DNA from: Gammaproteobacteria bacterium
Lineage (GTDB): Bacteria > Pseudomonadota > Gammaproteobacteria > Enterobacterales > Kangiellaceae
Direction of reading: 5' to 3'
Assembly: GCA_013373375.1 (NCBI GenBank)
Contig: JABXHY010000007.1
Location: 1-47,931, forward strand
Length of the DNA: 47,931 nt
The notes below the pieces were generated by a model. The model was not told where the DNA came from. It did not search any database and saw only the letters and a program-made list of their open reading frames with translations. This document shows positions 25,762-35,060 of this stretch, piece by piece (the stretch's first letter is position 1; each line of letters starts with the position of its first letter). Made by a program: the position numbers and the translations under genes.

Positions 25762-27174
25762 ATGACGACTAAATCAGAAGAAGTCGAAAGCAAATCCGAA
25801 GAAGTAGAAAATAAACCTGAAGAAAAAGCCAAACCAAAAGCTAAGCCCAAGGCGAAAGCGAAGGCCAAAGCAAAAGCGAGTCCCAAAAAAGCACAGCAAG
25901 AAAGAGTCGCTATCGTAGCCGGGCTGCGCACACCCTTTGCGAGACAACTGACGCATTATCGAGATATGAATGCTATCGACCTCGGGAAGTTGGTGGTTAA
26001 TGAGCTTATGGCTCGAACTGAGATAGATCCCAAGCTGATCGATCAGGTGGTTTATGGTCAAGTATTAACCATGCCAGATGCGCCTAATATCGCCCGTGAA
26101 ATTGTTTTAGGAACTGGCATGAGTGTCAATACAGACGCCTATTCAGTTTCGCGTGCATGTGCAACGAGTTTCCAGTCGGCAGTCAGTGTTGCGGAGTCGA
26201 TAATGGCAGGTTCTGTTTCTGTTGGTATCGCAGGTGGTGCGGATTCCTCTTCAGTAGTGCCAATCGGCGTATCTAAGCGTTTATCGTCTATTTTAATGGA
26301 TCTGAGCAAAGCCAAAACCATGTCACAGCGTTTGAAATTAATCGCGAAAATTCGTCCGCGAGATTTAGCGCCGGTTCCGCCTGCCGTGAAAGAGTACTCC
26401 ACCGGGTTAACAATGGGCGAAAACGCAGAGCAAATGGCACGTGACCATGGCATAACTCGACAAGAGCAAGACGCTTTAGCGCATCGGTCGCATACCTTGG
26501 CCAGTCAGGCATGGAACGAGGGTAAGCTTAACGATGAAGTAATGACAGCGTTCGTGCCACCTTATAAAAATGAAATGCGCATCGACAATAATGTTCGTTT
26601 TGATTCGAAGCTCGAAAGTTACGCGAAATTACGCCCCGCATTTGATCGAAAACACGGCACTTTAACCGCTGCGAACAGTACGCCTTTGACAGATGGAGCA
26701 GCTGCTCTATTAATGATGAGTGAGTCGAGAGCTAAAGAGTTAGGTTACGAAATATTAGGTTATATCAAAAGTTATGCGTTTGCTGCGATTGACGCGACTA
26801 ACGACATGCTGATGGGGCCATCATATGCGACTCCTATTGCCTTGGAACGAGCCGGTATGAAACTGTCCGATCTTGATCTAATTGAAATGCACGAAGCATT
26901 TGCCGCGCAAACACTGTGTAATGTGAAAGCGTTTGCCTCAAAAACTTTCGCTAAAGAAAAACTGAATCGCTCCCAAGCTATTGGTGAGATTGACATGGAT
27001 AAGTTTAATGTTCTTGGTGGAAGTTTGGCGTATGGTCATCCGTTTGCGGCAACAGGTGCGCGGTTAATCACTCAAATGTTAAATGAATTAAAACGTCGTG
27101 GAGGAGGTACAGCGCTTACAACAGCCTGTGCTGCCGGAGGACTCGGTGCATCAATGATTTTGGAGGTTGAATAA
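25762..27174 (+). CDS. fadI: 3-ketoacyl-CoA thiolase FadI with Lys/Ala-rich N-terminal extension
   Basis: Thiolase of 470 residues, starting at ATG 25762. It cleaves 3-ketoacyl-CoA to acetyl-CoA and a shortened acyl-CoA. The stretch from [14 protein letters not shown] to the C-terminal [15 protein letters not shown] is very close to E. coli FadI (436 residues). It includes the nucleophile Cys133 in [19 protein letters not shown] and [16 protein letters not shown]. The first ~45 residues are extra: a Glu/Lys stretch followed by alternating Lys-Ala/Pro ([19 protein letters not shown]). Such a tail is not in typical FadI and is probably disordered and basic. The stop overlaps fadJ by one base. 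It encodes the beta subunit of the FadIJ complex. Confidence 0.95.
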   Translation: MTTKSEEVESKSEEVENKPEEKAKPKAKPKAKAKAKAKASPKKAQQERVAIVAGLRTPFARQLTHYRDMNAIDLGKLVVNELMARTEIDPKLIDQVVYGQVLTMPDAPNIAREIVLGTGMSVNTDAYSVSRACATSFQSAVSVAESIMAGSVSVGIAGGADSSSVVPIGVSKRLSSILMDLSKAKTMSQRLKLIAKIRPRDLAPVPPAVKEYSTGLTMGENAEQMARDHGITRQEQDALAHRSHTLASQAWNEGKLNDEVMTAFVPPYKNEMRIDNNVRFDSKLESYAKLRPAFDRKHGTLTAANSTPLTDGAAALLMMSESRAKELGYEILGYIKSYAFAAIDATNDMLMGPSYATPIALERAGMKLSDLDLIEMHEAFAAQTLCNVKAFASKTFAKEKLNRSQAIGEIDMDKFNVLGGSLAYGHPFAATGARLITQMLNELKRRGGGTALTTACAAGGLGASMILEVE

Positions 27175-29351
27175 TGAGTAAGTCAGCTTTTCAATTTAGC
27201 TTAAAAGACAATGGTATTGGTCGTATTGAAATTGATGTACCTGGTGAAGCACAAAATACTTTGAAGTCGGAATTTGTGGAAGAAATCAGCGCATTACTCA
27301 ACGATATTGAAAAAAATAATGACGTCAAAGGACTGTTGCTGGTAAGTGGCAAACCCGGAAGTTTTGTGGCGGGCGCTGATATCACCATGTTGAAGTCGGT
27401 AACGGAAGCTTCTCAAGCGGAGGAGCTTTCTAAATCAGGACAGCAAATTTTCGATCGGCTTGAACAAATGAAAATTCCATCGGTTGCGGCTATCGACGGC
27501 GCTTGTCTGGGCGGCGGTTTAGAGTTAGCAATGGCGTGCCATCAGCGAGTCGCGACCGACAATAGTAAAACCAAGTTAGGACTGCCAGAAGTTCAGCTTG
27601 GCGTATTACCTGGAAGTGGTGGAACCCAAAGGTTACCAAGACTGACTGGCATTGCAACTGCGTTGGATCTGATGTTAACGGGCAAGCAACTCAACGCGAA
27701 GCGAGCGCTTAAAGCGGGCATAGTGGATGAAGTCGTGCCTGTGGCTAATTTGGAACTTGCTGCGGAAAAACGACTTCAAGCAATGATAGAAAAAGGTCGC
27801 TGGCGTAAGTCGTCAGATAAACCGGAAACCAACTGGAAAGGTGCGTTTTCGTCTTCTGGCGCGCAAAAATTGGCGTTGGAAAGTAATAGCTTTGGTCGAA
27901 AAATAATTTTTGATCAAGCCAGAAAGTCAGTAAATAAAAAAACGAAAGGGAACTATCCAGCACCGCTTAAAATTATTGAGTGTGTTGAAATGGGTATGGA
28001 GCATGGGTACAACAAAGGACTCGAAGTCGAGGCTCGTTACTTTGGTGAACTAGTCGTTACACCAGAAGCACGACAGCTCATGAATATTTTCTTCGCAGTA
28101 ACCGACTTGAAAAAAGATAATGGCGTTGAAGGTGATATTAAGCCCGAAACCATCAACAAAGTTGGAGTGCTCGGTGGTGGCTTAATGGGCGCTGGAATTG
28201 CGTCAATCACAATCGACAAAGCAGGGTTACCTGTCAGGCTAAAAGATGTGCAAGAATCGGGCGTTAATAACGCCATGAATTACAGCTGGAATTTGCTTAA
28301 GAAAAAGTTGAAGCGCCGCCAGTTATCGAAAATCGAGGCCATGCAAGTCCAATCGCGTCTTACTGGAGGCACTGACTATCAGGGATTTAAACACACTGAC
28401 TTGGTTATCGAAGCAGTATTTGAAGACTTAGACCTGAAACATCAAATGGTGCAAGATATAGAATCGCAATGCAAAGATTCAGTTATTTTTGCAACCAATA
28501 CATCATCAATTCCGATTAGTAAAATAGCAGAGAAAAGTAAACGTCCTGAACAATTAATTGGACTACATTACTTTTCTCCAGTGGAAAAAATGCCGCTGTT
28601 GGAAATTATCAAAACCGATAAAACCTCTGAGCAGGTGATCGCAACTTGCGTCGAATTTGGTAAGCAACAAGGCAAAACTGTTATTGTAGTTAACGATGGC
28701 GCTGGATTTTATGTGAATCGAATTTTAGCGCCCTACATGAACGAAGCCGGCCAGTTGCTTGCTGACGGTGTGAAGATAGAACAAATCGATAAAGCATTGG
28801 TAAATGCGGGTTTTCCAGTCGGGCCTATGACGTTACTCGATGAAGTAGGGATTGATGTTGCAACTAAAGTAGCTCCAATTTTGCAGGACGCGTTTGGCTC
28901 GCGTATGCAACCGCCAGCAATGTTCGACAAACTTAAGTCGGATGATCGAAAGGGCCGCAAAAATGGCCGTGGTTTTTACCGTTATGACGATAAAAACAGC
29001 AAGTCGAAAGAAGTGGATGAGTCGGTTTATTCGGTACTTGGAATTCAGCCTAATAAGTCGACTAGCGATGAAGAAATTGTCGAGCGCTGTGTATTAATGA
29101 TGTTAAACGAAGCCGCCAGATGTTTGGATGAGTCTATTATTCGTTCGGCTCGGGATGGCGACATAGGTGCTATTTTTGGTATCGGTTTCCCGCCATTCTG
29201 GGGAGGTCCATTCCGATACATGGATCAACTGGGTATCGAACATCTCGTTTCGAGACTTAAACATTATCAAGACTCTGTTGACGAGCGATTCACTCCAGCT
29301 GAATGCTTAGTAAAAATGGCAGACAGTAATAAGACTTATTATTCGAGCTAA
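27174..29351 (+). CDS. fadJ: Fatty oxidation complex alpha subunit FadJ
   Basis: Protein of 725 residues, similar in size to E. coli FadJ (714). The N-terminal enoyl-CoA hydratase domain has the oxyanion-hole segment ACLGGGLELAMAC and the catalytic Glu region GLPEVQLGVLPGSGG. The second half is the 3-hydroxyacyl-CoA dehydrogenase: NAD-binding GVLGGGLMGAGIA (about 330) and the active-site segment HYFSPVEKMPLLEI, followed by the C-terminal duplicated domain. It hydrates enoyl-CoA and oxidises the product, feeding FadI. The start overlaps the fadI stop (TAATG) with GGAGG upstream, so the two are translated together. Confidence 0.95.
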   Translation: MSKSAFQFSLKDNGIGRIEIDVPGEAQNTLKSEFVEEISALLNDIEKNNDVKGLLLVSGKPGSFVAGADITMLKSVTEASQAEELSKSGQQIFDRLEQMKIPSVAAIDGACLGGGLELAMACHQRVATDNSKTKLGLPEVQLGVLPGSGGTQRLPRLTGIATALDLMLTGKQLNAKRALKAGIVDEVVPVANLELAAEKRLQAMIEKGRWRKSSDKPETNWKGAFSSSGAQKLALESNSFGRKIIFDQARKSVNKKTKGNYPAPLKIIECVEMGMEHGYNKGLEVEARYFGELVVTPEARQLMNIFFAVTDLKKDNGVEGDIKPETINKVGVLGGGLMGAGIASITIDKAGLPVRLKDVQESGVNNAMNYSWNLLKKKLKRRQLSKIEAMQVQSRLTGGTDYQGFKHTDLVIEAVFEDLDLKHQMVQDIESQCKDSVIFATNTSSIPISKIAEKSKRPEQLIGLHYFSPVEKMPLLEIIKTDKTSEQVIATCVEFGKQQGKTVIVVNDGAGFYVNRILAPYMNEAGQLLADGVKIEQIDKALVNAGFPVGPMTLLDEVGIDVATKVAPILQDAFGSRMQPPAMFDKLKSDDRKGRKNGRGFYRYDDKNSKSKEVDESVYSVLGIQPNKSTSDEEIVERCVLMMLNEAARCLDESIIRSARDGDIGAIFGIGFPPFWGGPFRYMDQLGIEHLVSRLKHYQDSVDERFTPAECLVKMADSNKTYYSS

Positions 29352-29379
29352 ACTTCTTAAGCTTAAAGCCAATAAGAAT

Positions 29380-29409
29380 AAAAAAGCCGCTTTAGATAGC
29401 GGCTTTTTT
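29380..29409 (+). terminator. Rho-independent terminator of fadIJ
   Basis: AAAAAGCCGCT pairs with AGCGGCTTTTTT around the loop TTAGAT, giving a GC-rich stem with an A-tract before and six or more T after, 29 bp after the fadJ stop. It could act from either strand. Confidence 0.92.
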
Positions 29410-29637
29410 ATGAGCTTAGTTTTTTATTTACTTAAATAAATTAGCATGATAATTTGAATCTTCACAAAGCCCGTGCCTTGAATGTTAAATAAAGTGTCTT
29501 GTATTTTTTTAAGTCGACTTCGACTGACGTAATTTGCTTGAAAAAATCAATATTTGAATACAACAAAGCGCACTAAGTTTATTGGTAAACCGCATGTGTT
29601 GAACAGGATCTCAACATATATCGAAGGATTGATTTTA

Positions 29638-29922
29638 ATGGAGCACTTTTCAGCAAAAATTCTTTTCTGGATCGTTTTTAGTTTGCAGGCGATTACCGCA
29701 ATATGTACAGCTTTTTTCTGGCCGGACAATCAATTGCTGTGGTTAGCTTCGGTATTCATATACATTGGTGCTTGTTTAATGATGTTTAGGTATGGTTCAA
29801 CTGTCGCTCGGTTAAAAAAGCTTTATTATCTGTTTACTGTGATTGCGGTATATTTTAACTGGTTTTTATTTGGCAGTTTAGGTTCGCTGTTGTCTTATTG
29901 GACTGAACAAGGGCTGGCCTAA
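29638..29922 (+). CDS. Small membrane protein of unknown function
   Basis: Predicted protein of 94 residues. ATG 29638 has AAGGA about 9 bases upstream; the longer frame from TTG 29554 lacks a ribosome site. Three hydrophobic stretches (about 8-29, 34-50 and 64-86) predict three membrane helices with a basic loop (RLKK) between the second and third. I do not recognise the family. It lies between fadJ and the second MoxR operon, 239 bp before the moxR start, and could be independent of both. Confidence 0.6.
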   Translation: MEHFSAKILFWIVFSLQAITAICTAFFWPDNQLLWLASVFIYIGACLMMFRYGSTVARLKKLYYLFTVIAVYFNWFLFGSLGSLLSYWTEQGLA

Positions 29923-30161
29923 TTTGATACGGAATATTTAGCAAATATTACTTTCAAATGTATCTTTCGCTCAACAACTGTCTAAATGTTTTTGTTAACT
30001 GATTCGACTCGCTGATAAAACGCGATATTAGTAAAATTCGAATATTGCGAGCCTTTTCCTGTCTTCTACTCAAATGATGCTAATATTATTATGCGGTCGC
30101 GTGGGCTGAGCGATTGCTAATTAAGCCTTTTTTGTTTTAGTCGTATCTTCACGGGAGAGTT

Positions 30162-31076
30162 ATGCAGCAAAACATCGATAAAGTTAAACAAGCCATTAAT
30201 GCGGTTATTTTGGGAAAAGCCGAGCAAGTAGATATGGCTGTAGCGTGTTTATTGGCGAAAGGTCATTTATTAATCGAAGACCTCCCCGGAATGGGAAAGA
30301 CTACCTTGGCTCATGCTTTGGCTGCGACCTTTGGCCTTGAGTTTCAACGCGTGCAATTTACATCGGACTTACTTCCCGCCGATATTACCGGGTCGAGTAT
30401 ATATGAACGTAAAAGTGAAACATTCGTTTTTCATTCTGGCCCAATATTTTCTCAGGTTGTGTTGGCCGATGAAATAAATAGAGCAACTCCTAAAACACAA
30501 AGCGCACTATTAGAAGCAATGGAAGAACATCAAGTCACCATTGAAGGAACAACGCATAAGTTACCCGAACCGTTTTTTGTAATCGCAACTCAAAATCCAT
30601 CAAGTCAGGTGGGAACCTATCCATTGCCAGAGTCGCAATTAGATCGATTCTTGATTCGTCTGTCTTTGGGTTATCCAGATCCGAAAACCGAAGCTCAACT
30701 CTTGTTGAATGGCGGTCGACGAAAGCAAACAAAAATCCCGGAAGCAATAAGTTCTGATGAACTCAATCAAATGCAACATGCGGTCAGTCAAATAACTGCG
30801 AGTGAAGCATTAGTTGACTATGTGATGAGTTTGATATTAGAAACCCGTCAGTCTACTGAATTGAATCATGGGTTATCGCCAAGAGCGGGGTTGGCAATTA
30901 TTGAAGCCGCGAAAGCAGTTGCTTTTATGAGGGGAGGAGACTTTGTTGTACCAGAAGATGTTCAGAAAGTTTTTCCATTCGTGGTTGGGCATCGTCTGCA
31001 AACTTCAACTCGAAGTGATTTGACTGGGCAAGATGTGGCGGAGGTTGTTATTCAGAAAGTTTCAGTGCCAGTTTAA
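30162..31076 (+). CDS. MoxR-family AAA+ ATPase (second copy)
   Basis: Protein of 304 residues, a different MoxR subfamily from the one in the Bat-like operon. Walker A is DLPGMGKTT (about 40-48), with RVQFTSDLLPADITG, Walker B LADEIN (Asp103, Glu104), ATQNPSSQVGTYPLPESQLDRF and an AAA lid near 200-290. GGGAGA precedes the ATG. The next gene starts 2 bp later. In MoxR-DUF58-TgpA operons this ATPase is presumed to remodel or chaperone the membrane partner. Confidence 0.92.
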   Translation: MQQNIDKVKQAINAVILGKAEQVDMAVACLLAKGHLLIEDLPGMGKTTLAHALAATFGLEFQRVQFTSDLLPADITGSSIYERKSETFVFHSGPIFSQVVLADEINRATPKTQSALLEAMEEHQVTIEGTTHKLPEPFFVIATQNPSSQVGTYPLPESQLDRFLIRLSLGYPDPKTEAQLLLNGGRRKQTKIPEAISSDELNQMQHAVSQITASEALVDYVMSLILETRQSTELNHGLSPRAGLAIIEAAKAVAFMRGGDFVVPEDVQKVFPFVVGHRLQTSTRSDLTGQDVAEVVIQKVSVPV

Positions 31077-31078
31077 AC

Positions 31079-32041
31079 ATGTCGGTTAAAGTTCTTTTAA
31101 ACAAAAAGCTGGAACGCTGGCAGAAGAGGCGGAGTCCACCGCAGAGTGATGTTACACTCAATCAAAGAAACACTTACATTTTCCCGACGCGTTATGGCTT
31201 TTTAATGGCATTAATGATTCTTCTCATGGGAATTGGTGCAACTAACTATCAAAATAATTTGATCTTCTTTGCGACTTTTTTTGCATTGACCATTGGTTTG
31301 TTGTCTATTGTATTAACTTTTAATAACTTAGTTGCTTTGCGCTTTTCGCCTCACGAACCAGAGGCTGTTTTTGCGGGAAGTAAAGTTAAAGTGCCGATAT
31401 CTGTTACCAGTGAAAAAGCTCATAATGCGGTTTCTTTAAGTTTTAAGCATGGACCAGCTCAAAGTTTTGATGTGCTTCCAAACACCGAAACAAGAATAGT
31501 GTTAGTCACTCAATGTACCAAGAGAGGACATAATACACTCCCAAAAGTGAAAGTGTCGTCAATCTTTCCATTTGGCTTTTTGCAAGTATGGAGCTGGTTG
31601 TTTTTTTCGATGGATTATCTTGCCTATCCAAAACCGATCGCACCGAGCTTTGGAGCGACTACTGGTCATCAACAAGATGAGCACAGTAATGACTTTCAAT
31701 CTGGAACAGAAGACTTTTATGGATTGAAAAAATATGAAGCGGGTGAGTCATTATCGCGAATCCATTGGAAAAGTTATGCAAGAGGGAAAGGCCTGCAAAC
31801 GAAAGAGTTCGTTGATTACTTGAGTGACCCAAATGTTTTTGATTATTCTCAATTTGAACAAGTTGAACATGAATTACGATTGAGCTATTTGTCTTATTTA
31901 ATTAAACAAGCTGCAGAAAATAATGAAGTGTTTGGACTCAAACTTCCCGATATTTATATTGTGCCATCGAAAGGTGAAAAACATATGCATGAGTGTCTCA
32001 AAGCGCTTGCATTAGCACCAACACAATATGAGGGAATTTGA
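31079..32041 (+). CDS. DUF58 domain membrane protein
   Basis: Protein of 320 residues. Two membrane helices near residues 39-57 and 60-82 precede an Ig-like region and then the DUF58 signature at about 210-250: GTEDFYGLKKYEAGESLSRIHWKSYARG, readable as FYGLKKYEAGESLSRIHWK. Unlike the soluble DUF58 of the Bat-like operon it lacks a VWA domain and belongs to the subgroup paired with transglutaminase genes. The stop codon overlaps the region just before the next start, which shares its ribosome site (AGGGA). Confidence 0.87.
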   Translation: MSVKVLLNKKLERWQKRRSPPQSDVTLNQRNTYIFPTRYGFLMALMILLMGIGATNYQNNLIFFATFFALTIGLLSIVLTFNNLVALRFSPHEPEAVFAGSKVKVPISVTSEKAHNAVSLSFKHGPAQSFDVLPNTETRIVLVTQCTKRGHNTLPKVKVSSIFPFGFLQVWSWLFFSMDYLAYPKPIAPSFGATTGHQQDEHSNDFQSGTEDFYGLKKYEAGESLSRIHWKSYARGKGLQTKEFVDYLSDPNVFDYSQFEQVEHELRLSYLSYLIKQAAENNEVFGLKLPDIYIVPSKGEKHMHECLKALALAPTQYEGI

Positions 32042-32042
32042 T

Positions 32043-34100
32043 ATGTTGATGATTCCTGAAGGATTCCGGCAATTAAATGGCGGCGCTAGAAAGGAGTTAG
32101 CGTTGTCGCAGTTAATGGTATTACTGCCTTTTGTTCTTTATTTGCCGCCAGTCCTTGCCGCACTTATTCTCATCGCTCCACTTTGGGTTTTGGGTTGTTA
32201 TTATCTAAACAAGCCCTCGGTAATGAACCGATGGGTGATGGTAGGCTTGAGTATTTCAGCTGCAGCCTTAGTACTTTATTTTTATGGAACTTTCCGTGGT
32301 AAAGAGGCGGGCACTGCGCTGATTCTCATGATGTTCAGTCTTAAGATTTTGGAAAGTTTTAAATATCGCGATCAAAAACTACTGCTGACACTAAGTTTTT
32401 TCATTAGTGCTCTATTGTTTTTATTCAGCCAGAGTTTCCTTTTAGTCATTTATGTTATTGTCATTTATGTTCGATTACTGTGGAACCTGATAAAAGGCAA
32501 TAGTATCGGACAGCAAAATATTAATTTGAGATCAACTCTTCGTTTGCTCGCAACGTCAATACCATTTGTCGTCTTATTGTTTTTATTTTTCCCTCGATTG
32601 CCATCACCTCTTTGGAAAATGCCTGGTAGCAATTCGGGTGGTATGGGCATTTCAGATTCTATGACACCAGGAGACATTAATAACTTAAGCTTTAACGATG
32701 AGCCAGCTTTTCGAGTGAAAATGAAAAGTAAAACCTTAATCAATCAAAATCAGATGTATTGGAGGGGAATTGTATTTGAGCGTTTCGACGGATTAACTTG
32801 GCGCAGAGATCCTTCTCGTCCAGATGAAACGATTGGCCAAGACGAAATGCAGAATTCAAATTCGCAACCACAAAATTTAATTCAACAAGAAAAGGAGTCT
32901 GTTAACAATGAATCAGGCGATCTTGTCGAGTATGATGTGACAATGGAGCCAACGCAACAGAGGTGGATGTTTGGTTTAGACATACCTGTCAATGTGGAAG
33001 GCGATATTCCTATTAGCTCGGTAGGAACATTTCGTGCTCCGAAAAGTATTAACTCAAGAAAGCGTTACACGGTGACCAGTCGTATCAGTAATGTATGGCA
33101 GGATGATCTTTCGACATTAGAAAGCCAAATCAATCTAGCATTACCTGAAGACAGTAATCCGCTAATCAAGCAGTGGGCTTTAGAAAAGCGCGCTGAATTT
33201 GGTTCGAATGAAGAGTTTATAAATTACTTACTTCGTTATATAAATTCGGAACCCTATTTTTACACGCTAACACCTCCGATCATGCAAGAAAATATGGTAG
33301 ATGACTTTTGGTTCAATCAAAGAAAAGGGTTTTGCGAACATTATGCTGCAAGTTTCACTGTTATATTACGCGCAGTAGGAATACCTGCTCGGGTGGTGAC
33401 TGGATATCAAGGTGGTGAATATAACTCAATTGGTGATTACTATCTTGTGCTACAAAAAAATGCACATGCCTGGGTTGAGTATTGGCGGGATGATCAATAC
33501 TGGGTAAGAATAGACCCGACAGCAGCCATCGCACCTTTTAGAATCGATCGCAGTATTCTTAATGATGTCGGAAGTCGAGGCTTTTTATTTGATGAAATGC
33601 CAGAAATTGGTCAAGTCACTGAGCGTATTTCATGGATGGATTATGTTGAGCAATGGTCAGACAATTTAAATCACTTTTGGAATGAATGGGTGATTGATTT
33701 CGATCAGACTCGACAGTGGGATTTTTTCGAGCAAATTTCGTTGAAAGATATTCCAAAGCCGATAGTTTATATTGGAGTTTTGTTGTTATCACTCGTGCTA
33801 TTCTTTTGGGCGTCTCGAGTCATTCGGCCATCAAAAGTAAAAAAGGATGATATTGAAAAGGAAATGTTGAAGATATTTCGTTGGTTGGAGAAACGTGGTT
33901 TCGTTAAACCAAAAGGTCAGGCAGTTGGTGACTTTTTCTCTGAAACTGCACAGCGCTTCCCGCAAGCGGAAATACAGTTGAAAAAACTATTAGATAACTA
34001 CTATCTAATGCGTTTTGCTGGACGAGAAATTGATCATGACAGCTTAATGCGAATGAAGCAGCAATTCTCCCAACTTAAAACCATTCAGCCTCCAGAATAG
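32043..34100 (+). CDS. tgpA: TgpA-like membrane transglutaminase (DUF3488/DUF4129)
   Basis: Protein of 685 residues; ATG 32043 has AGGGA 7 bases upstream, while ATG 32028 lies inside the DUF58 gene with no ribosome site. The N-terminal part (to about residue 185) has around six membrane helices typical of DUF3488. A periplasmic transglutaminase-like domain follows with the triad Cys431 (KGFCEHY), His475 (NAHAWVEYW) and Asp491 (RIDPTAAI). One more membrane helix (about 575-595) and a cytoplasmic DUF4129-like tail complete it. The relative in Pseudomonas aeruginosa, TgpA, has been reported as important for growth. The reaction (protein cross-linking or peptide bond cleavage) is not settled. All three catalytic residues are intact. 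Confidence 0.9.
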   Translation: MLMIPEGFRQLNGGARKELALSQLMVLLPFVLYLPPVLAALILIAPLWVLGCYYLNKPSVMNRWVMVGLSISAAALVLYFYGTFRGKEAGTALILMMFSLKILESFKYRDQKLLLTLSFFISALLFLFSQSFLLVIYVIVIYVRLLWNLIKGNSIGQQNINLRSTLRLLATSIPFVVLLFLFFPRLPSPLWKMPGSNSGGMGISDSMTPGDINNLSFNDEPAFRVKMKSKTLINQNQMYWRGIVFERFDGLTWRRDPSRPDETIGQDEMQNSNSQPQNLIQQEKESVNNESGDLVEYDVTMEPTQQRWMFGLDIPVNVEGDIPISSVGTFRAPKSINSRKRYTVTSRISNVWQDDLSTLESQINLALPEDSNPLIKQWALEKRAEFGSNEEFINYLLRYINSEPYFYTLTPPIMQENMVDDFWFNQRKGFCEHYAASFTVILRAVGIPARVVTGYQGGEYNSIGDYYLVLQKNAHAWVEYWRDDQYWVRIDPTAAIAPFRIDRSILNDVGSRGFLFDEMPEIGQVTERISWMDYVEQWSDNLNHFWNEWVIDFDQTRQWDFFEQISLKDIPKPIVYIGVLLLSLVLFFWASRVIRPSKVKKDDIEKEMLKIFRWLEKRGFVKPKGQAVGDFFSETAQRFPQAEIQLKKLLDNYYLMRFAGREIDHDSLMRMKQQFSQLKTIQPPE

Positions 34101-34345
34101 GAGAACGGAAATCAAATATAAAGGCAGATTAGGGTGTCTGGTGTGAGTTGTTGTCGTTTCATTTGTTTTATATAACCAGCTCCAAGTGTTCATAATAAAC
34201 TTGATCACTATCTGTCTATTTTTAAATGAGGTTATATGCCAGACTTAAAGAGCGAGGGTTTCAACTGCAATAACTGGAGCCAGAAACTTCCAATCGTAAA
34301 TCCTCAACCGCAGAACCTTTCACTGCAAAGTTTGTAATTGACTGG

Positions 34346-34351
34346 TATAAT
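34346..34351 (+). promoter_or_regulatory. Extended -10 promoter of miaE
   Basis: TGGTATAAT (34343-34351) is a perfect extended -10. The start site would fall near 34358, downstream of the TTG at 34338 and upstream of ATG 34380, which decides the start of miaE. Confidence 0.6.
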
Positions 34352-34379
34352 CCGCTCAGTTTTATTGTCAGGTTCACCT

Positions 34380-34988
34380 ATGGATATTTCACCCGTTACT
34401 GATTTTTTGCATTGCCGAACGCCTCAAGCATGGCTGGATGCTGCGTTGGAAAATCAAGATATTTTGCTTATTGACCACGCTCGGTGCGAGAAAAAAGCCG
34501 CTTCTACAGCTCTTAGTTTGATGTTCAAGTTTCCTGAACGAGAAAACTTGCTCCACAAATTAAGTCGACTCGCTCGAGAAGAGTTGCGCCACTTTGAGCA
34601 AGTGTTTGATTTAATGCGTGAGCGCAATGTCGAGTATCGACATTTATCTGCATCTCGATACGCGGCAAAAATGCGCGAGCCAGTGAAACTCGGAGATGAA
34701 AAAACTTTGCCCGATGTTCTTATTATTGGTGCTTATATTGAGGCTCGTTCTTGCGAACGATTTGCGGCATTGGCACCGGCAATCGAGTCTCATGATCCTA
34801 TGCTGGCGAAATATTATCGATTTTTACTTAAGTCGGAAAGCCGACACTTTTTAGATTATTTATCACTGGCTCGTGAATATGCCAAAGAACCAATTGATGA
34901 GCGAATTACATTTTTTGGAGAGCTAGAGGCCGAGCTAATAAACGCTCCGGATGACGTATTTAGATTTCACAGCGGCGTCCCTGCGTAG
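34380..34988 (+). CDS. miaE: tRNA 2-methylthio-N6-isopentenyladenosine-37 hydroxylase
   Basis: Protein of 202 residues in the MiaE family, a diiron, O2-using enzyme that hydroxylates the isopentenyl group of ms2i6A37 in tRNAs reading UNN codons. The ferritin-like four-helix bundle carries the iron ligands: Glu in ARCEKKAA, Glu and His in REELRHFEQV, Glu in YIEARSCERF, and Glu and His in SESRHFLDY. The order E, ExxH, E, ExxH is complete. The start is set by the promoter TATAAT at 34346 and the ATG 34380. It has its own short transcript; lpxH lies convergent downstream. Confidence 0.9.
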   Translation: MDISPVTDFLHCRTPQAWLDAALENQDILLIDHARCEKKAASTALSLMFKFPERENLLHKLSRLAREELRHFEQVFDLMRERNVEYRHLSASRYAAKMREPVKLGDEKTLPDVLIIGAYIEARSCERFAALAPAIESHDPMLAKYYRFLLKSESRHFLDYLSLAREYAKEPIDERITFFGELEAELINAPDDVFRFHSGVPA

Positions 34989-35060
34989 AGATTTTATTCA
35001 CAACTTCTCTGAGAATCTAAGAGCTGATGTGGTAGAACTCGTTAGGTGAACAAGACCTTA

